Source of the DNA: Lingula anatina
Lineage: Eukaryota; Brachiopoda; Lingulata; Lingulida; Lingulidae
Length of the DNA stretch: 64,000 nucleotides
NCBI RefSeq assembly: GCF_001039355.2
Contig: NW_019775921.1
Span: forward strand, 101,417-165,416
Direction: 5' to 3'
Part shown: one piece after another, positions 34,511 to 45,151 of the stretch
Layout of the letters: each line of letters opens with the position of its first letter
Numbering within the stretch: position 1 is the stretch's first letter
Translations under genes and position numbers: made by a program
The notes under the pieces: generated by a model
The model's database searches: none
What the model saw: the letters and a program-made list of their open reading frames with translations, nothing else
Told to the model about the DNA's origin: nothing

Positions 34511-35149
34511 CATGTTACTTCAAAATAATACATACTTTTTTTTTGGGGGGGGGGGTGCATAGTAATGTTGATAAAATGTCTGATGAAAATAATCCCGGCA
34601 GTATTTTTCTCAGATTTTTCATGAGAGAATTGTGTTTAGTTTGAGTGATGGAGCAAGAAAACGGGGAACTATTAGCACTCACTAGATTCCAACCAAATGG
34701 ACTGAATATATTTAAAAAACGATTCCTTGTGGGCACCACCTAAAAAAAAGCTGACTCTTGTTCAAACTCGTTATTTTTGTGACTACCTTGAAGTTATATA
34801 TCTTCATGAGATAGTTGGAAGAGATGTGTTTGAAATTCTAAGAGTAATATCCAAAGCCATGTTTCTTAAAGCTGAGGAGTGATATAGGCCACTGTGTAGG
34901 CTTTTTAATAAAGAGAATTGAAAACGGAATTTAATGTGTCGTCTGCGATTTATTATAAAATTCATGCGTCAGCACTCCTACTGACGCTTCTGATGTACAC
35001 TTGCTGCGCTAGCATGACATTTTGTGCTACGATTTATTGTGCTTTAAAATTGTATAACATGTATTCCATTCCAATTCTATAAAATGTATTTTTATTTGTC
35101 GTCAGCAGTGACGTTTTCATTCCTGACCGTCATGGTTTGAATGAGAGCT
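34511..35149. other. Intergenic, no gene recognised
   Basis: Sequence private to this copy, including a T-run/G-run at 34538-34554. Nothing else recognised. Confidence 0.5.
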
Positions 35150-36692
35150 GGTGAAAGGTGCGTTCAGGTTTGATATGAACCTACCCTAATTAATGTCTTC
35201 CTGGCATCGTCTAATGACCACTTTAATGCCTTAGTTTTTTTCCATAACTGCAGTGTGCTGAAGTTAAATCATGTCCTTTGGGAGAAACTATATATTTGTT
35301 ATTGCACCTGTGTAGAGGACATAAATTAAGGGCTCAGACAACTAAATTACTGGCAAATCTATATGTTTGAAACTGAACACAATTTATGCATCTATAGTGA
35401 AGATGGTATAGATGTGAAAATGCAGCACAATAGATATCAATCTCACCTATAACAGTTTGTGCGAAATCTCACCCGTTTAAAGGCAAGTGGTGCGCTCGAG
35501 ACATTTTAAATAACAAAAAGAAAAAAAAGCACATTTCCCTTCACCAGTAAGGTTTACCCTGTGCTAACCTTTTTACTGAATATAATTTTCAGTGTGCACG
35601 CTCGCGAGTGAAATCCACTAGTTTTTATCTCCATTGAGAGAATGACTCAAACCTAGAAAATCGGAACTTAAAAGAGGATTATGGACTGTTATTCTGTGAA
35701 TAGTTTTGAATGAGTTATACCTCTCGGTATTAAAGAAAATTTGTTTTTATACAGTGATCTAACTTGGAAGTCATAACAGCAAGAACAAAAGATTTTTGAA
35801 TGTCAGCGTTACTTACGCTTTTTAAGGTGAAAAAACGCCATGCACACATGTCCCTGGCCAGTAGCTTAAAAAAGGATGTGTCTTCTCTTAACACGCTTCC
35901 CCTTGTCTCCAACGTACTCGAATAATCACCAGCTTTTCTACATTTTATTGTACGCCAGAAGAAGGCGTTTTAATCAGTTTATCTGATTGCATTCAGCAAG
36001 AATTCCCGTGGAGTTAAATCGGTCTACACACAATGGACAATAGAAGTGTCACCTCTGAATCAGAATAATCAAAGTTATAATGCCTGGTCTACTTATAATT
36101 TGACTAATGAGTATAAAACCGCTGTACCATGGAATTGTTTTGTTGGACTTATTGTGAAATTTGATGTAAATAAAATGATACCAGAAGCATATCATTCCAC
36201 AGTCATGTAGTTCCCCCAAAGTATTGGTTCAGTAGGGGTGACACTTCTATTGTCCAGTGTGTGTACGTGGAATGATAGTTCCATTTGGAATGTGCCCTTA
36301 CATTTTAGAAAGAGCTACGTCAGATACCGTTTCGAGATATTAAAGTCTGAATTGGGAAGGATATGTAGCCTTGAAGGGCATGTAGACAATATGACTGGGA
36401 AATGTTCAGTGTATTTTAAAATCAAATTGTCGATTAAGTCCAATGCTTTTTTACCAGGTATTATTGGTTATACATAACACTGTTTTTCTTCGGGTCTTTT
36501 TCATTCCCAGATAAGAGTTTGTTGGGTAATGTGATGGAGGTTAAACACACACTGTACTTAGAATTGATTTTGATGATTTTAGTTTTTCGCACGAGTTCTG
36601 CAACTGGCAGATAAGATCATTCAATTTTATTATCATAACGTTTTTGTTGTTGTTGATCAATGAAAAAAAAATGTTCATTTGTTCATTCAAAT
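35150..36692. repeat. Duplicon D, 3' flank of receptor gene 2
   Basis: Counterpart of 14011-15290, starting at GGTGAAAGGTGCGTTCAGGT. Interrupted by the MITE at 36027-36263. Confidence 0.8.
36027..36263. mobile_element. MITE with TA target duplication (237 bp)
   Basis: Terminal inverted repeats CACACAATGGACAATAGAAG and CACACACTGGACAATAGAAG (right end read in complement) are flanked by TA on both sides (36025-36026 and 36264-36265). The paralogous sequence at 14871-14890 reads GGTCTACGTGGAAT without the element and with one TA, a clean empty site. TA duplication fits the Tc1/mariner superfamily. A truncated inverted copy is at 48134-48268. Confidence 0.9.
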
Positions 36693-36698
36693 TTTATT
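36693..36698 (-). terminator. Polyadenylation signal, receptor gene 2
   Basis: AATAAA on the minus strand, about 900 nt after the stop codon, positionally conserved with receptor gene 1. Confidence 0.5.
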
Positions 36699-36901
36699 AC
36701 ATTTAAAATTCATTACAGTGTAAATATTTTACAATTGTATCAATGTGATCTTACAGGTAACATTACAACTTTTACAATAGGGGTGGCTGTATATGGCCAA
36801 GACAATATATTGTTAACAGACAATACAGTTTTACTCACATTAAGTCTCATTTCATCAGAAATATAGTCTCTTGCCATGATATATGTAGGTTTGCAATAAG
36901 C

Positions 36902-37205
36902 CATACAAGATATAATGCACATTAAACTTTACACACAGTTCCATACAACATATAATGCACATTGAAATTCACATAGAGTTTCATACAACATATAATGCAC
37001 ATTGAAATTCACATAGAGTTTCATACAACATATAATGCATATTGAAATTCACATATAGTTTCATACAACATATAATGCATATTGAACTTTGCATACAGTT
37101 CCATATAATATATATAATGCACACTGAAATTTACACACAGTTTCATACAACATAAAATGAACATTGAACTTTACACACAGTTCCATACAACATATAATAC
37201 ACACT
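36902..37205 (-). repeat. 3'UTR minisatellite, about eight ~40-bp units
   Basis: Tandem units centred on CATACAACATATAATGCA[CT]ATTGAA. Middle units are nearly identical to each other and outer ones more diverged, as expected for expansion from the centre. Receptor gene 1 has only about two units. Confidence 0.85.
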
Positions 37206-37598
37206 GCTACCTGATACATGTAGATGTTGTAAATACAGGGCCACGACAAAATTGAAAAACTATACAAAATTGACCAACTTTTCCATTTACAAACCCAAAT
37301 AGCAAATGATGTTTTCTAAAAAACCTAATAAACTATTTTACATGCATGATTTTACAGATATTTCCTGAATCAAACTATATACAGTTAATAAGTTTCAACT
37401 TCATACATCATGTGTCATACTGTTCTGCAATTGACAAACTTATCCATGTTGAATTCTAAATATGAGCAAAAAAAAACTTTCATGTGTCTAAAGGGATCCG
37501 AAAAGTAAATTTTGCCCTTAATACTCCAAACCTTGCCTCAACATTCCCCCTGACCAAAAAACCTGCCAGAAACTAACAAAAGGCGGGAGTAAAGATGG

Positions 37599-40500
37599 TC
37601 ATAACTCGGTTTCTTTGTCTGCATGTGCTTGTTTTTGTTTATTATGTCTAGTTACAGAAGTGTAGTGTGTCGATGGTTCTTCTTTCTTACCACATAGCTT
37701 AACGTTGGCAATCGTGTACAAATAGGGGTTGATAGCGGAGTTGAACGGCATCACGAACACGGCTACCCAGCTCGACACTTGTGGTGCAATTGGCACGTTG
37801 GCCATACTTAGAAACCCTAACAATACCACCGGCCCCCAGCATACAAAATCTGTCAGTAAAATAACAGACACTTTTTTCAGAAGAGTAACTTCATCAAAAC
37901 CCTCACGTCCAGATTGCTGTTGAGTCTCAAAGACGCTTTTTATTAGCCATATATATCCCCCTGCCACGTAAACAAAAGCAAAGAGAGTGGTAAATAAAAA
38001 CATGGCGTACGCGTACTCACGACCACCAAAGTATGCTCTGCTTATAGTAAAGGGTAAACATACAGAATTATGACCATAGAATTTTTCAAAATATCCATTT
38101 TCGAAACAAGGAATAATACTTGCGATAAAGCAAAAGACCCACCCAACTGTCACTAAAACAGACGCTCTTTTCATTCCAATTTTTCGAAACGACATACAGA
38201 ACACAATGGCTATTATTCTGTCTGTTGTAATCAAAATTAATATCAGCATAGACATCAATGTTGAAAGCATGGTAAGAAACCCCGCAGTCTTGCATAACAC
38301 ACTATCTGTCCAGACCTCGGCATGAACAAAATACTCCCCACGGTAGAGAGTGTCAACCGTGGCGATTATGATCAAATATACACCCATAAGAAAATCAGAA
38401 ACTGAGAGGTTAACTATGAAAAATATTTGAGGGGTCATTTTGTTTTCACATATTCTGTTCACAAAAACAAAAATGTTCCCAACCAAACTAAGAATTCCCA
38501 TAATCCAGACAGAAACTTGTAAGAACTTATCATACAGCAGATCAGAGCATGAGGAAAATTCGTCAGGTTTAGGTAAACATTCGTTTACTTTCCTTACAGC
38601 GAGACAACAGATTCCAAACCTGTCTGTTATTAATGTTTTAGCTGAAAAATTTACGAAAACTTCAGTTTCGACAAAGATTCCCTCATTCTCAGACATATCA
38701 ACTGTATCAAATTTGGACAAACCATGAAAAGCACCATCCTTTATCGTGGACATTTTGTTGAAACTTATATTCAGATTTTTTAACGAGTCTAAGCCTTTAA
38801 ATGTATGTGCATGAATGGTCTTGAGGTGAAGCATACTAAGGTCTAAAGCACTTAGGTTTGAAACACCATCAAATGTGCCTGGGGAAATTTTAGTTAATGG
38901 GTTTCCACTTAGCAACAAGGTTTTCAAATTAAACAAACCATTGAAGGAATTTGCTTGCAAAGAGGGCAATTTGTTACCCCGTAGGTCCAACTCTAACAGG
39001 TTATTTAAATGGATGAATGTCATAATAGGAATAGTTCTGATTTCGTTTGAGCTGACATTCAGTTTCACAAGGAATTGATACCTTGCAAACGTTACGTTTG
39101 TTAAATGAAGTTTGTTGTCCCCAAAAGCAAGGCCTCTGGTGAATGGCGATATATTCGGTACCTTGGATGCATTTCCTCCCGTGCAGTCTACATAATACCC
39201 ACTACAAACACAGTTCATTGGGCATGTCTTTATGTCACAGAACCTTTCGTCGTCATCAGAAAATTTGCAGTTGACCACACCGTTGCATACCTCGCTCTGG
39301 TGCAGACACTGTCGTTCTCCTTTACACCTGAAACCACTGGGACATGTGTAATTAGCACAATTAGCTTCGTCCTCTCCTCGTGGACAGTCCTTCTCCCCGT
39401 CACACACCTGTCGAAGTGGGACACAATACGAGCCAGGACACTTGTGCATGTGTGGACACTGAAAGCTGGCGCAGTTTTCTAAATGTTCAAATCCACTGCA
39501 TGTTTGGAATCGTTCGTGCTTGATTTTGTCGTGAACGCATGCCAGTTGTCGATCAATACACCGGACATGTTCGGGTGCGCATCTCATTTCATTAGTGTTC
39601 GAACAATAAGGCAGAGAGAAAGTAAATGACCAAACACCATATCGGCAATTTAAGGACCTGCGCTTAATTACTGGAATCATTGAAAGTGACTCATCCTCTT
39701 GTGACACCCCAAAGCAATCCGGATGGCGATCGTCCATGTTTTGAGGAGCTACGCATCTGCCAGAGTAACACTTCTTACATGGGCACAAAATTTGGGGAAT
39801 TTCGTCAGATCCATCTGAACAGTCTTTAAAGAAGTTGCACTTGTCTTTCTCGTCGATACATTCCCCATTCTGGCATCTGTACTGCCCTGCTTTACACGGC
39901 GGATAGACACAAAAATTCTCGTCATCAGTTCCATTTGGACAGTCGTTGATATGATTACATACTTTACTAATTGGGATACATGAGCCATCGGAACAAGTGA
40001 AAGTGTGTTGTCCACATGTACAATTCTTCTCATCTTCTCCTTCAGCGCACTCCCAGGTCCCATCACACACATTAACAGTAGATATACAACTGCCATCTTG
40101 ACATCTGAATTGGTGCTGTGAACAGTTAAAGATGTTGCTTTTCGAAGCAATCTCACAAAGAGCCAAGAGCGACTCACGGCGGTCAACGTCTTGGCATAGT
40201 CCTTCCATGTCATCTATGAACAGATGGTTAGCATACTTAAGTCTTCTGCATATGTTCTTTGGGGACTTCACCCACACAGCTAAGATATTTGAGAGTGGTC
40301 GTGATGTATGTAATTCCAAACTTGTTGGAGATATCCAAGTGAGTTCTTTGCCCCAAATACTGATGTATTGAAGAATATCTCGGTCCTTGTTTAAAGTGCT
40401 GTTAAAGGGGGCTAAATCTCCACCCAGGGACCTACATGCCTCCACAGCTGCGCTATTGGTGAGGTTTGTGCCTGGCGGTAAGGACCAATATAGTGGGGAG

Positions 40501-40979
40501 TAAAGGGACACATACGTAGTTTCGTGTCCAACTCTTAGTTCGGCTACAATCTTGGCAAGGGTGTGTAGAAGCACGCAACGTCCTGCTATATACACCCAAC
40601 CCTCTGGACAGTAGGTTTCATGGTGCGTATACCACTGGGATGCTGTGGAATTTACCAGCAATGATTTGGAAGCGGCTGTAGTTGAATTCTTATTTGATGC
40701 CGGAACTGCAGGTTTTTTACAGATTGCAGCCATACAGCAGATTGGTTGATGACACGGGACTTTGGCCCAGTTCCCCCAGCGTGTTTTCCCTTGAGTGGGA
40801 AATTGTAGAAAGGTCATCATAATGACACAGTCGCGCTCGTCGCCTCGGACCGGCTGTAGAACATCTTCCGTGACAATTGTTGTCAGTGTGGAAGGAATCT
40901 TATATGAATTGAATCCATAAATTTTTGGGCCGTACCATTCATTGTATACAAAAGCTCCCCCATCTGTCCAGTTGAAGTA
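37599..40979 (-). CDS. Receptor 2, exon 2: lectin/LDLa/LRR/7TM (GRL101-like)
   Basis: Exon starts after CTTACAG at 40980 in phase 0, with Tyr-Phe-Asn-Trp-Thr-Asp-Gly, and runs 1126 codons to the stop. With exon 1 the protein is about 1491 aa. Domain order is as in receptor 1, and the leucine-rich repeats and helices are almost the same, including TM3 TDR, CWGP and NPYLY. Differences concentrate in three places: the lectin stretch after YGFNS, the linker between the LDLa clusters (39615-39675, shorter by three codons and unrelated in sequence), and the C-terminal tail. All cysteines of the LDLa modules are kept. No frame damage is visible, so both copies are probably functional. Confidence 0.9.
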   Translation of the reverse strand, partial: YFNWTDGGAFVYNEWYGPKIYGFNSYKIPSTLTTIVTEDVLQPVRGDERDCVIMMTFLQFPTQGKTRWGNWAKVPCHQPICCMAAICKKPAVPASNKNSTTAASKSLLVNSTASQWYTHHETYCPEGWVYIAGRCVLLHTLAKIVAELRVGHETTYVSLYSPLYWSLPPGTNLTNSAAVEACRSLGGDLAPFNSTLNKDRDILQYISIWGKELTWISPTSLELHTSRPLSNILAVWVKSPKNICRRLKYANHLFIDDMEGLCQDVDRRESLLALCEIASKSNIFNCSQHQFRCQDGSCISTVNVCDGTWECAEGEDEKNCTCGQHTFTCSDGSCIPISKVCNHINDCPNGTDDENFCVYPPCKAGQYRCQNGECIDEKDKCNFFKDCSDGSDEIPQILCPCKKCYSGRCVAPQNMDDRHPDCFGVSQEDESLSMIPVIKRRSLNCRYGVWSFTFSLPYCSNTNEMRCAPEHVRCIDRQLACVHDKIKHERFQTCSGFEHLENCASFQCPHMHKCPGSYCVPLRQVCDGEKDCPRGEDEANCANYTCPSGFRCKGERQCLHQSEVCNGVVNCKFSDDDERFCDIKTCPMNCVCSGYYVDCTGGNASKVPNISPFTRGLAFGDNKLHLTNVTFARYQFLVKLNVSSNEIRTIPIMTFIHLNNLLELDLRGNKLPSLQANSFNGLFNLKTLLLSGNPLTKISPGTFDGVSNLSALDLSMLHLKTIHAHTFKGLDSLKNLNISFNKMSTIKDGAFHGLSKFDTVDMSENEGIFVETEVFVNFSAKTLITDRFGICCLAVRKVNECLPKPDEFSSCSDLLYDKFLQVSVWIMGILSLVGNIFVFVNRICENKMTPQIFFIVNLSVSDFLMGVYLIIIATVDTLYRGEYFVHAEVWTDSVLCKTAGFLTMLSTLMSMLILILITTDRIIAIVFCMSFRKIGMKRASVLVTVGWVFCFIASIIPCFENGYFEKFYGHNSVCLPFTISRAYFGGREYAYAMFLFTTLFAFVYVAGGYIWLIKSVFETQQQSGREGFDEVTLLKKVSVILLTDFVCWGPVVLLGFLSMANVPIAPQVSSWVAVFVMPFNSAINPYLYTIANVKLCGKKEEPSTHYTSVTRHNKQKQAHADKETEL

Positions 40980-41659
40980 CTGTAAGATGAATTGGATATG
41001 ATTTATTGGGAAGTGTAAAGAGGAGCGATGTCATGCAACCATCACATGGAGGGACCGCACTCACACAAACACACATTATATATGTACGTTAATGATTAAA
41101 TCTGTCCAATGTGGAAGAAAGCATCAATCTCCAGAAGTAACATTGGGGATACAGTTGAGAGTATATGTAGGGTTTTTTTTTCTTTTGTTATATTACATCA
41201 TTTTGACAAAGAAAAACTCAATGGAGGATGTTTACAAAATACAAGTCTTTTGTTGGGTGAAAAAATGGGTAAACAAAGAAGACTATATTTTTGTTTACGT
41301 TTTACCATGAAAACGATATGACGTAGTGGAAAAGCATACCCAAACAGGTAAAATTCAAACTTTTATGCTATAAAGTTTGAATAAAAAAGATGTCAAGAAG
41401 GAGTCATGACAACGGTATGACGTCACTGGACAGGAATGGACGTGATATTAGAGCACTGAAAAAAGTGGCACAGACAAATGTATTGTAAACAAAACATGTT
41501 TTTATTATACACAAAAGTACAACGTGGCAGCCCAAAATGATTATAGTGATACAGTAGGCATTATATATACGTTGAAAATTACAGGACAATTTATATAAAA
41601 AAGTATGCATCTATTAAACACAAATTTAACTGTTAGATAATAATGATGATCAGTATTCA

Positions 41660-42965
41660 AAAAGTCAATAACAGTATGGTAACGCATCAAATGAGTCTTT
41701 CTGAATGACACAACACGATAAACTGTATCTTCTCTTCTAGAGATGATGTCTTTAGCTAAAGTGATTCTGGCAATTTTGTTGTGTGTAACTGACACCTCTT
41801 TCGCACCATGTTATACAAAGTGTCATAAATAACCATCTGAGAGGTTTCATAATTCAATGATAAACCTGTCACTTTACGTATTGTCTTTCTCTTTGCCGTA
41901 ACGTATGTACGTATAGTTCTTTGAGCCGCCCGAAACAAACGTGGTGTTGTGGCCCCCCTCATATAGTTCATCGGTGAAGTCGCCGAAGTAGCTGTCCATG
42001 ATGCTGTCCAGGCACGCACTAGTTTGTGCACTGCCATCATCGAGGAATATGATGGAATCGGTGGCGAAGGAGGACTTTCCGCTCCAGTACCTCAATGGTC
42101 GTAGAGAACCATGCTGGCGTGGGCAGTGGTGTATGTGGCGATGACAAAATTGGTTTTCTCAGCGCACTCTACTAACTCTGACTGTTTTTGTAGTGCATTT
42201 CTACCTTGTCGTCGTTCAAGAACATTACGTTGGTGACATCCAGGGATTTGTTCAGCAGGAGCGCAAAGTACTGGTCCACCTCGGTGACGTACTCGGACCG
42301 TGTCATGTTTGTTCTATGGCCGAATTTGCCTAAAATAGTCAAAGAAATAACATTACCATATTAGTGAAAACAGTGAAAATGCACGAATCACCGATGTTTT
42401 AATTTGCTGGTGCGAATTATACACTGAGAAAAACACGGTAACACACCGAATTCCTACGTTATAAGCACGATATTATGACTATCATTTGCGTTGAATGATA
42501 AATACAAATGTTAATATATTTGCGTGAAGCGCAGAATAAGTACATATAGTAAAATTATGCTACCTGTTTATACGTATCCCAAAAACTGTTTAGTATCAGT
42601 TTGGATAAAGCTCTAAGACCTGGCTTCTTCTTAATTTGGTCTTGGTCTAGTCGGATGACCTCTTTGGTAAAGTAGGAACCAATGTAGTGCCTTTTCAGCT
42701 GTGGTGTCGTGCAATCTGGGGGGTAGACGTTGGCCTTTTTTTTTAGCTTGAGTAACAGGCCCGTAGCTAGCAATTTCAAAAGGGGGGTTCTTTTTCTGAA
42801 AAAGTGGACCTTTTACCATGAAACCTTCTTGTACCTAGATAAAATTTTACCTAGAGGGGACCTTTTCCCAGCAAAAAGGGGGGTTCTTTCGAACCCCCCG
42901 AACCCCCCCTGGCTACGGGCCTGAGTAAGGTATTGATATAGCCAGAGAATAGACATTAATTGTAA
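41660..42965 (-). mobile_element. Family B DNA polymerase remnant (Polinton/Maverick type)
   Basis: Pieces of a protein-primed-type family B polymerase occur in order on the minus strand: a YINTLL piece near 42940, then LSKLILNSFW (palm, ~42600), GKFGHR at 42329, TNFVIATYTTAHA, the ATDSIIF remnant of the YxDTDS catalytic motif, GGSKNYTY, KVTGLSLNYETSQ and a C-terminal KDIISR piece. Stops and at least three frameshifts break it, the first catalytic residues of the DTDS motif are altered, and a MITE splits it. It is dead. Such polymerases belong to Polinton/Maverick elements; no capsid, integrase or protease gene is seen, so relation to other PolB-bearing elements remains open. Confidence 0.8.
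42756..42923. mobile_element. CAGGCCCGTAGC MITE inside the polymerase remnant
   Basis: 168-bp element with ends CAGGCCCGTAGCTAG and CTGGCTACGGGCCTG, flanked by the 5-bp direct repeat AGTAA (42751-42755 and 42924-42928). Polymerase coding similarity resumes across the insertion when it is skipped, confirming its borders. The interior has two GGGGGGTTCTTT phrases. A second copy begins at 63847. Confidence 0.85.
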
Positions 42966-43819
42966 TCGTATTTGTATTTGTATTTGTTATCGGTTTGTAC
43001 TCACTCACACGATCATTGTGCCAAATGTCATGGAATTTTTAATCTTTCGAAACGGCTTTCTTTATTTCAGCAGTAACTCACGTGCCTGTCAAACAACGTT
43101 AATCGTCACTATATGCGGACATTGTGTATGCTGCAGTGTATCAGCGCATGTGCGACAAAGAGGGTACGTTACTTTCCCTTGTGGTCTGTAGGATGATAAA
43201 GATGATAAATACGCCGGGGAGGAAGAACGGTACATTTTACCAAACCATCGTATTCACTCCATGCACCAAAGTTTTGGTGGGATGACGGAGTGGATACGGT
43301 TTGTACTTATTTACGTAGGGGTAGAGACTACACACATCAATGTGACGTGTTTTTGTCTCTGATCTGCTTGAAAAAAAAAAAAAAAAAAAAACGCTTGACT
43401 GCATTTGTCCTACCCCAGTAAAAACCTTCACGAGGATCCATGCAGTCAACAATGTCCACTCTGTCCACTATTTCTTTCACACATAGCAAATAGCATATGA
43501 GCAGACACTTGGCTTCAATATTTTCGGACTTTATTATAAATAGCTAAACACCCTAATTTATCCCGTGTGCAAAAATGAAGCTAACAGCTCTTTAATAATT
43601 TGGAAATATCTGAAAATGAAGAAATTGGCAATTAAGAAAATGAAAAGAAAAATGGAGAAATAATTGCTGCAATGAGGAAAATGAAAAATAAAATGTTAGG
43701 AGGTCCTGGTGGCTTAGTGGTCGAGATTCATAAAAATAGTGCCACCTAGTCCCTTGCTTATGTTCATTAGAAAACCAAGTTATGCAAACTGGGGTCTTCC
43801 TGGCATAATGGGGAGAGGC

Positions 43820-45110
43820 TATTATATGCCCAATCTATAAAAAGGTGACAAAGTGATCCAAATAATTGCAGAGGTATTTAACATCACTGGCAAAATATTT
43901 ACAAAAATCCTAAACGAAAGGTTAGTAAAACGGACAGAAGATACAAGCAAGTTTTGTAAAAATAGTGGGTTTATGTAAGGCTATAGTACAATACATAACT
44001 GCTTCACATTGAATCCCTAATACAGAAATATATCACTAAACAGAGGAGAGGATGTTATTGTATTTTTCATCAACTTCTCTAAAGCCTTTGGTTGCGCTGA
44101 CCATACACTAGTAATACATGCCTTAAAAACAAGGTTAATACTAACATGGATAGAACAAAAATCATTGTATTCAGACGAGATGGATATTTAAATAAACATG
44201 AAAAACTGTTCCTAAATAATATGGAGGTAGCAATTGTGTACCTGGGGCTGATGTTTTCAACTTTTTTGTTCCGGGGCAAAGCTTTAGAAGAACAGTACCC
44301 TAGCCTAGCATATTCTAGAATATTCTGATATACTTTATCAGAAATTTTGACTTGCCTTTAACTCAGTCGCAATATTTGTTTGGTCGTGATGTTGTACCAA
44401 CCTTGTGCTATGGAGCTCTTATTTGGGGCTATGTGAAATGTGAACAAATTGAAATAGTCCAATATAAAGTCTGTAAAAAATTACAGGGGCTGAGTTCAAG
44501 GATATCAAATGTCGTGGTCCTTGAAAAAAATGGTAGTTTACCGTGGTATCCAGTATACACTATACGATGTATTGGTTGAAATTGATTAGGATGGAACCAA
44601 AGAGGTATCCCAGAGCATGTTATAATATGTTGCGTACACCAGATGAACATGGAAGAACAAACTGGGTAACTTAAGTGAAACAAATAGTTAATATGTATGG
44701 TTTTGGCTATGCGTGGATAGCACGGGATGTGGGTGATATAAATGCCTTTGTAAACCAATTTTCACTAGGGCCGACGGGCTGTGCTAGACAAAACTGGATA
44801 GAGACATACAACATAGTCCAAAGCTTTGTGAAAACTATTCATTGTCTGAAAGTTTTTTTAGAACCTAAAAATACTTATTTGATGTTAATATTAGGAAATA
44901 CAGAGTAGCACTTTCACGATGCAGAGCTTCAGATCATAAACTTGCAATAGAAACTTGTAGACATGAAAATTAACAAAAAAAAAAAAAAAAAAAAAAAATT
45001 GTGTAAATATTGCTTAGAGGAAAATATGCATACAATTGAAGATGAGAAGTATTTGCTATGGGCCAGTGACCTATTTCAATTGAATAAACTACTAGCAGAT
45101 TTGCAGTGAA
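43820..45110 (+). mobile_element. LINE (non-LTR retrotransposon) remnant
   Basis: Antisense to the receptor. Reads as a decayed reverse transcriptase: PIYKKGD, an ILNERL piece, FINFSKAFG (motif A with the usual catalytic Asp replaced), then IIVFRRDGYLNKHEK, LPTLCYGALIWGY, LQGLSSR and MYGFGYAW, ending with a C..C-E...H zinc-knuckle-like stretch near 45000. Stops and frameshifts are frequent, and the YADD-type motif was not found. The 5' part (endonuclease) is missing. A 25-base A run at 44972-44998 lies inside the former coding region. Confidence 0.75.
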
Positions 45111-45151
45111 GTTACTGGTGTTCAAAAATTAAAATTCTAAAAAAAACTTGC

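Larger units (their letters stand above)
40980..45151 (-). other. Intron of receptor gene 2 (4172 bp, GC-AG)
   Basis: The donor reads AG|GCAAGT at 45152/45151, where receptor 1 has AG|GTAAGT. The remaining donor bases match the strong consensus typical of functional GC-AG introns. Both intron ends are homologous to the 449-bp intron of receptor 1. The middle is filled with a DNA polymerase B remnant, a MITE and a LINE remnant. Short tracts: A-runs at 43371-43390 and 44972-44998. Confidence 0.85.

Noticed and set aside
43700-43730. TGGCTTAGTGG A-box-like string suggesting a tRNA or tRNA-derived SINE
   Set aside because: No B box (GGTTCGANTCC) follows at the right distance and no cloverleaf can be formed.
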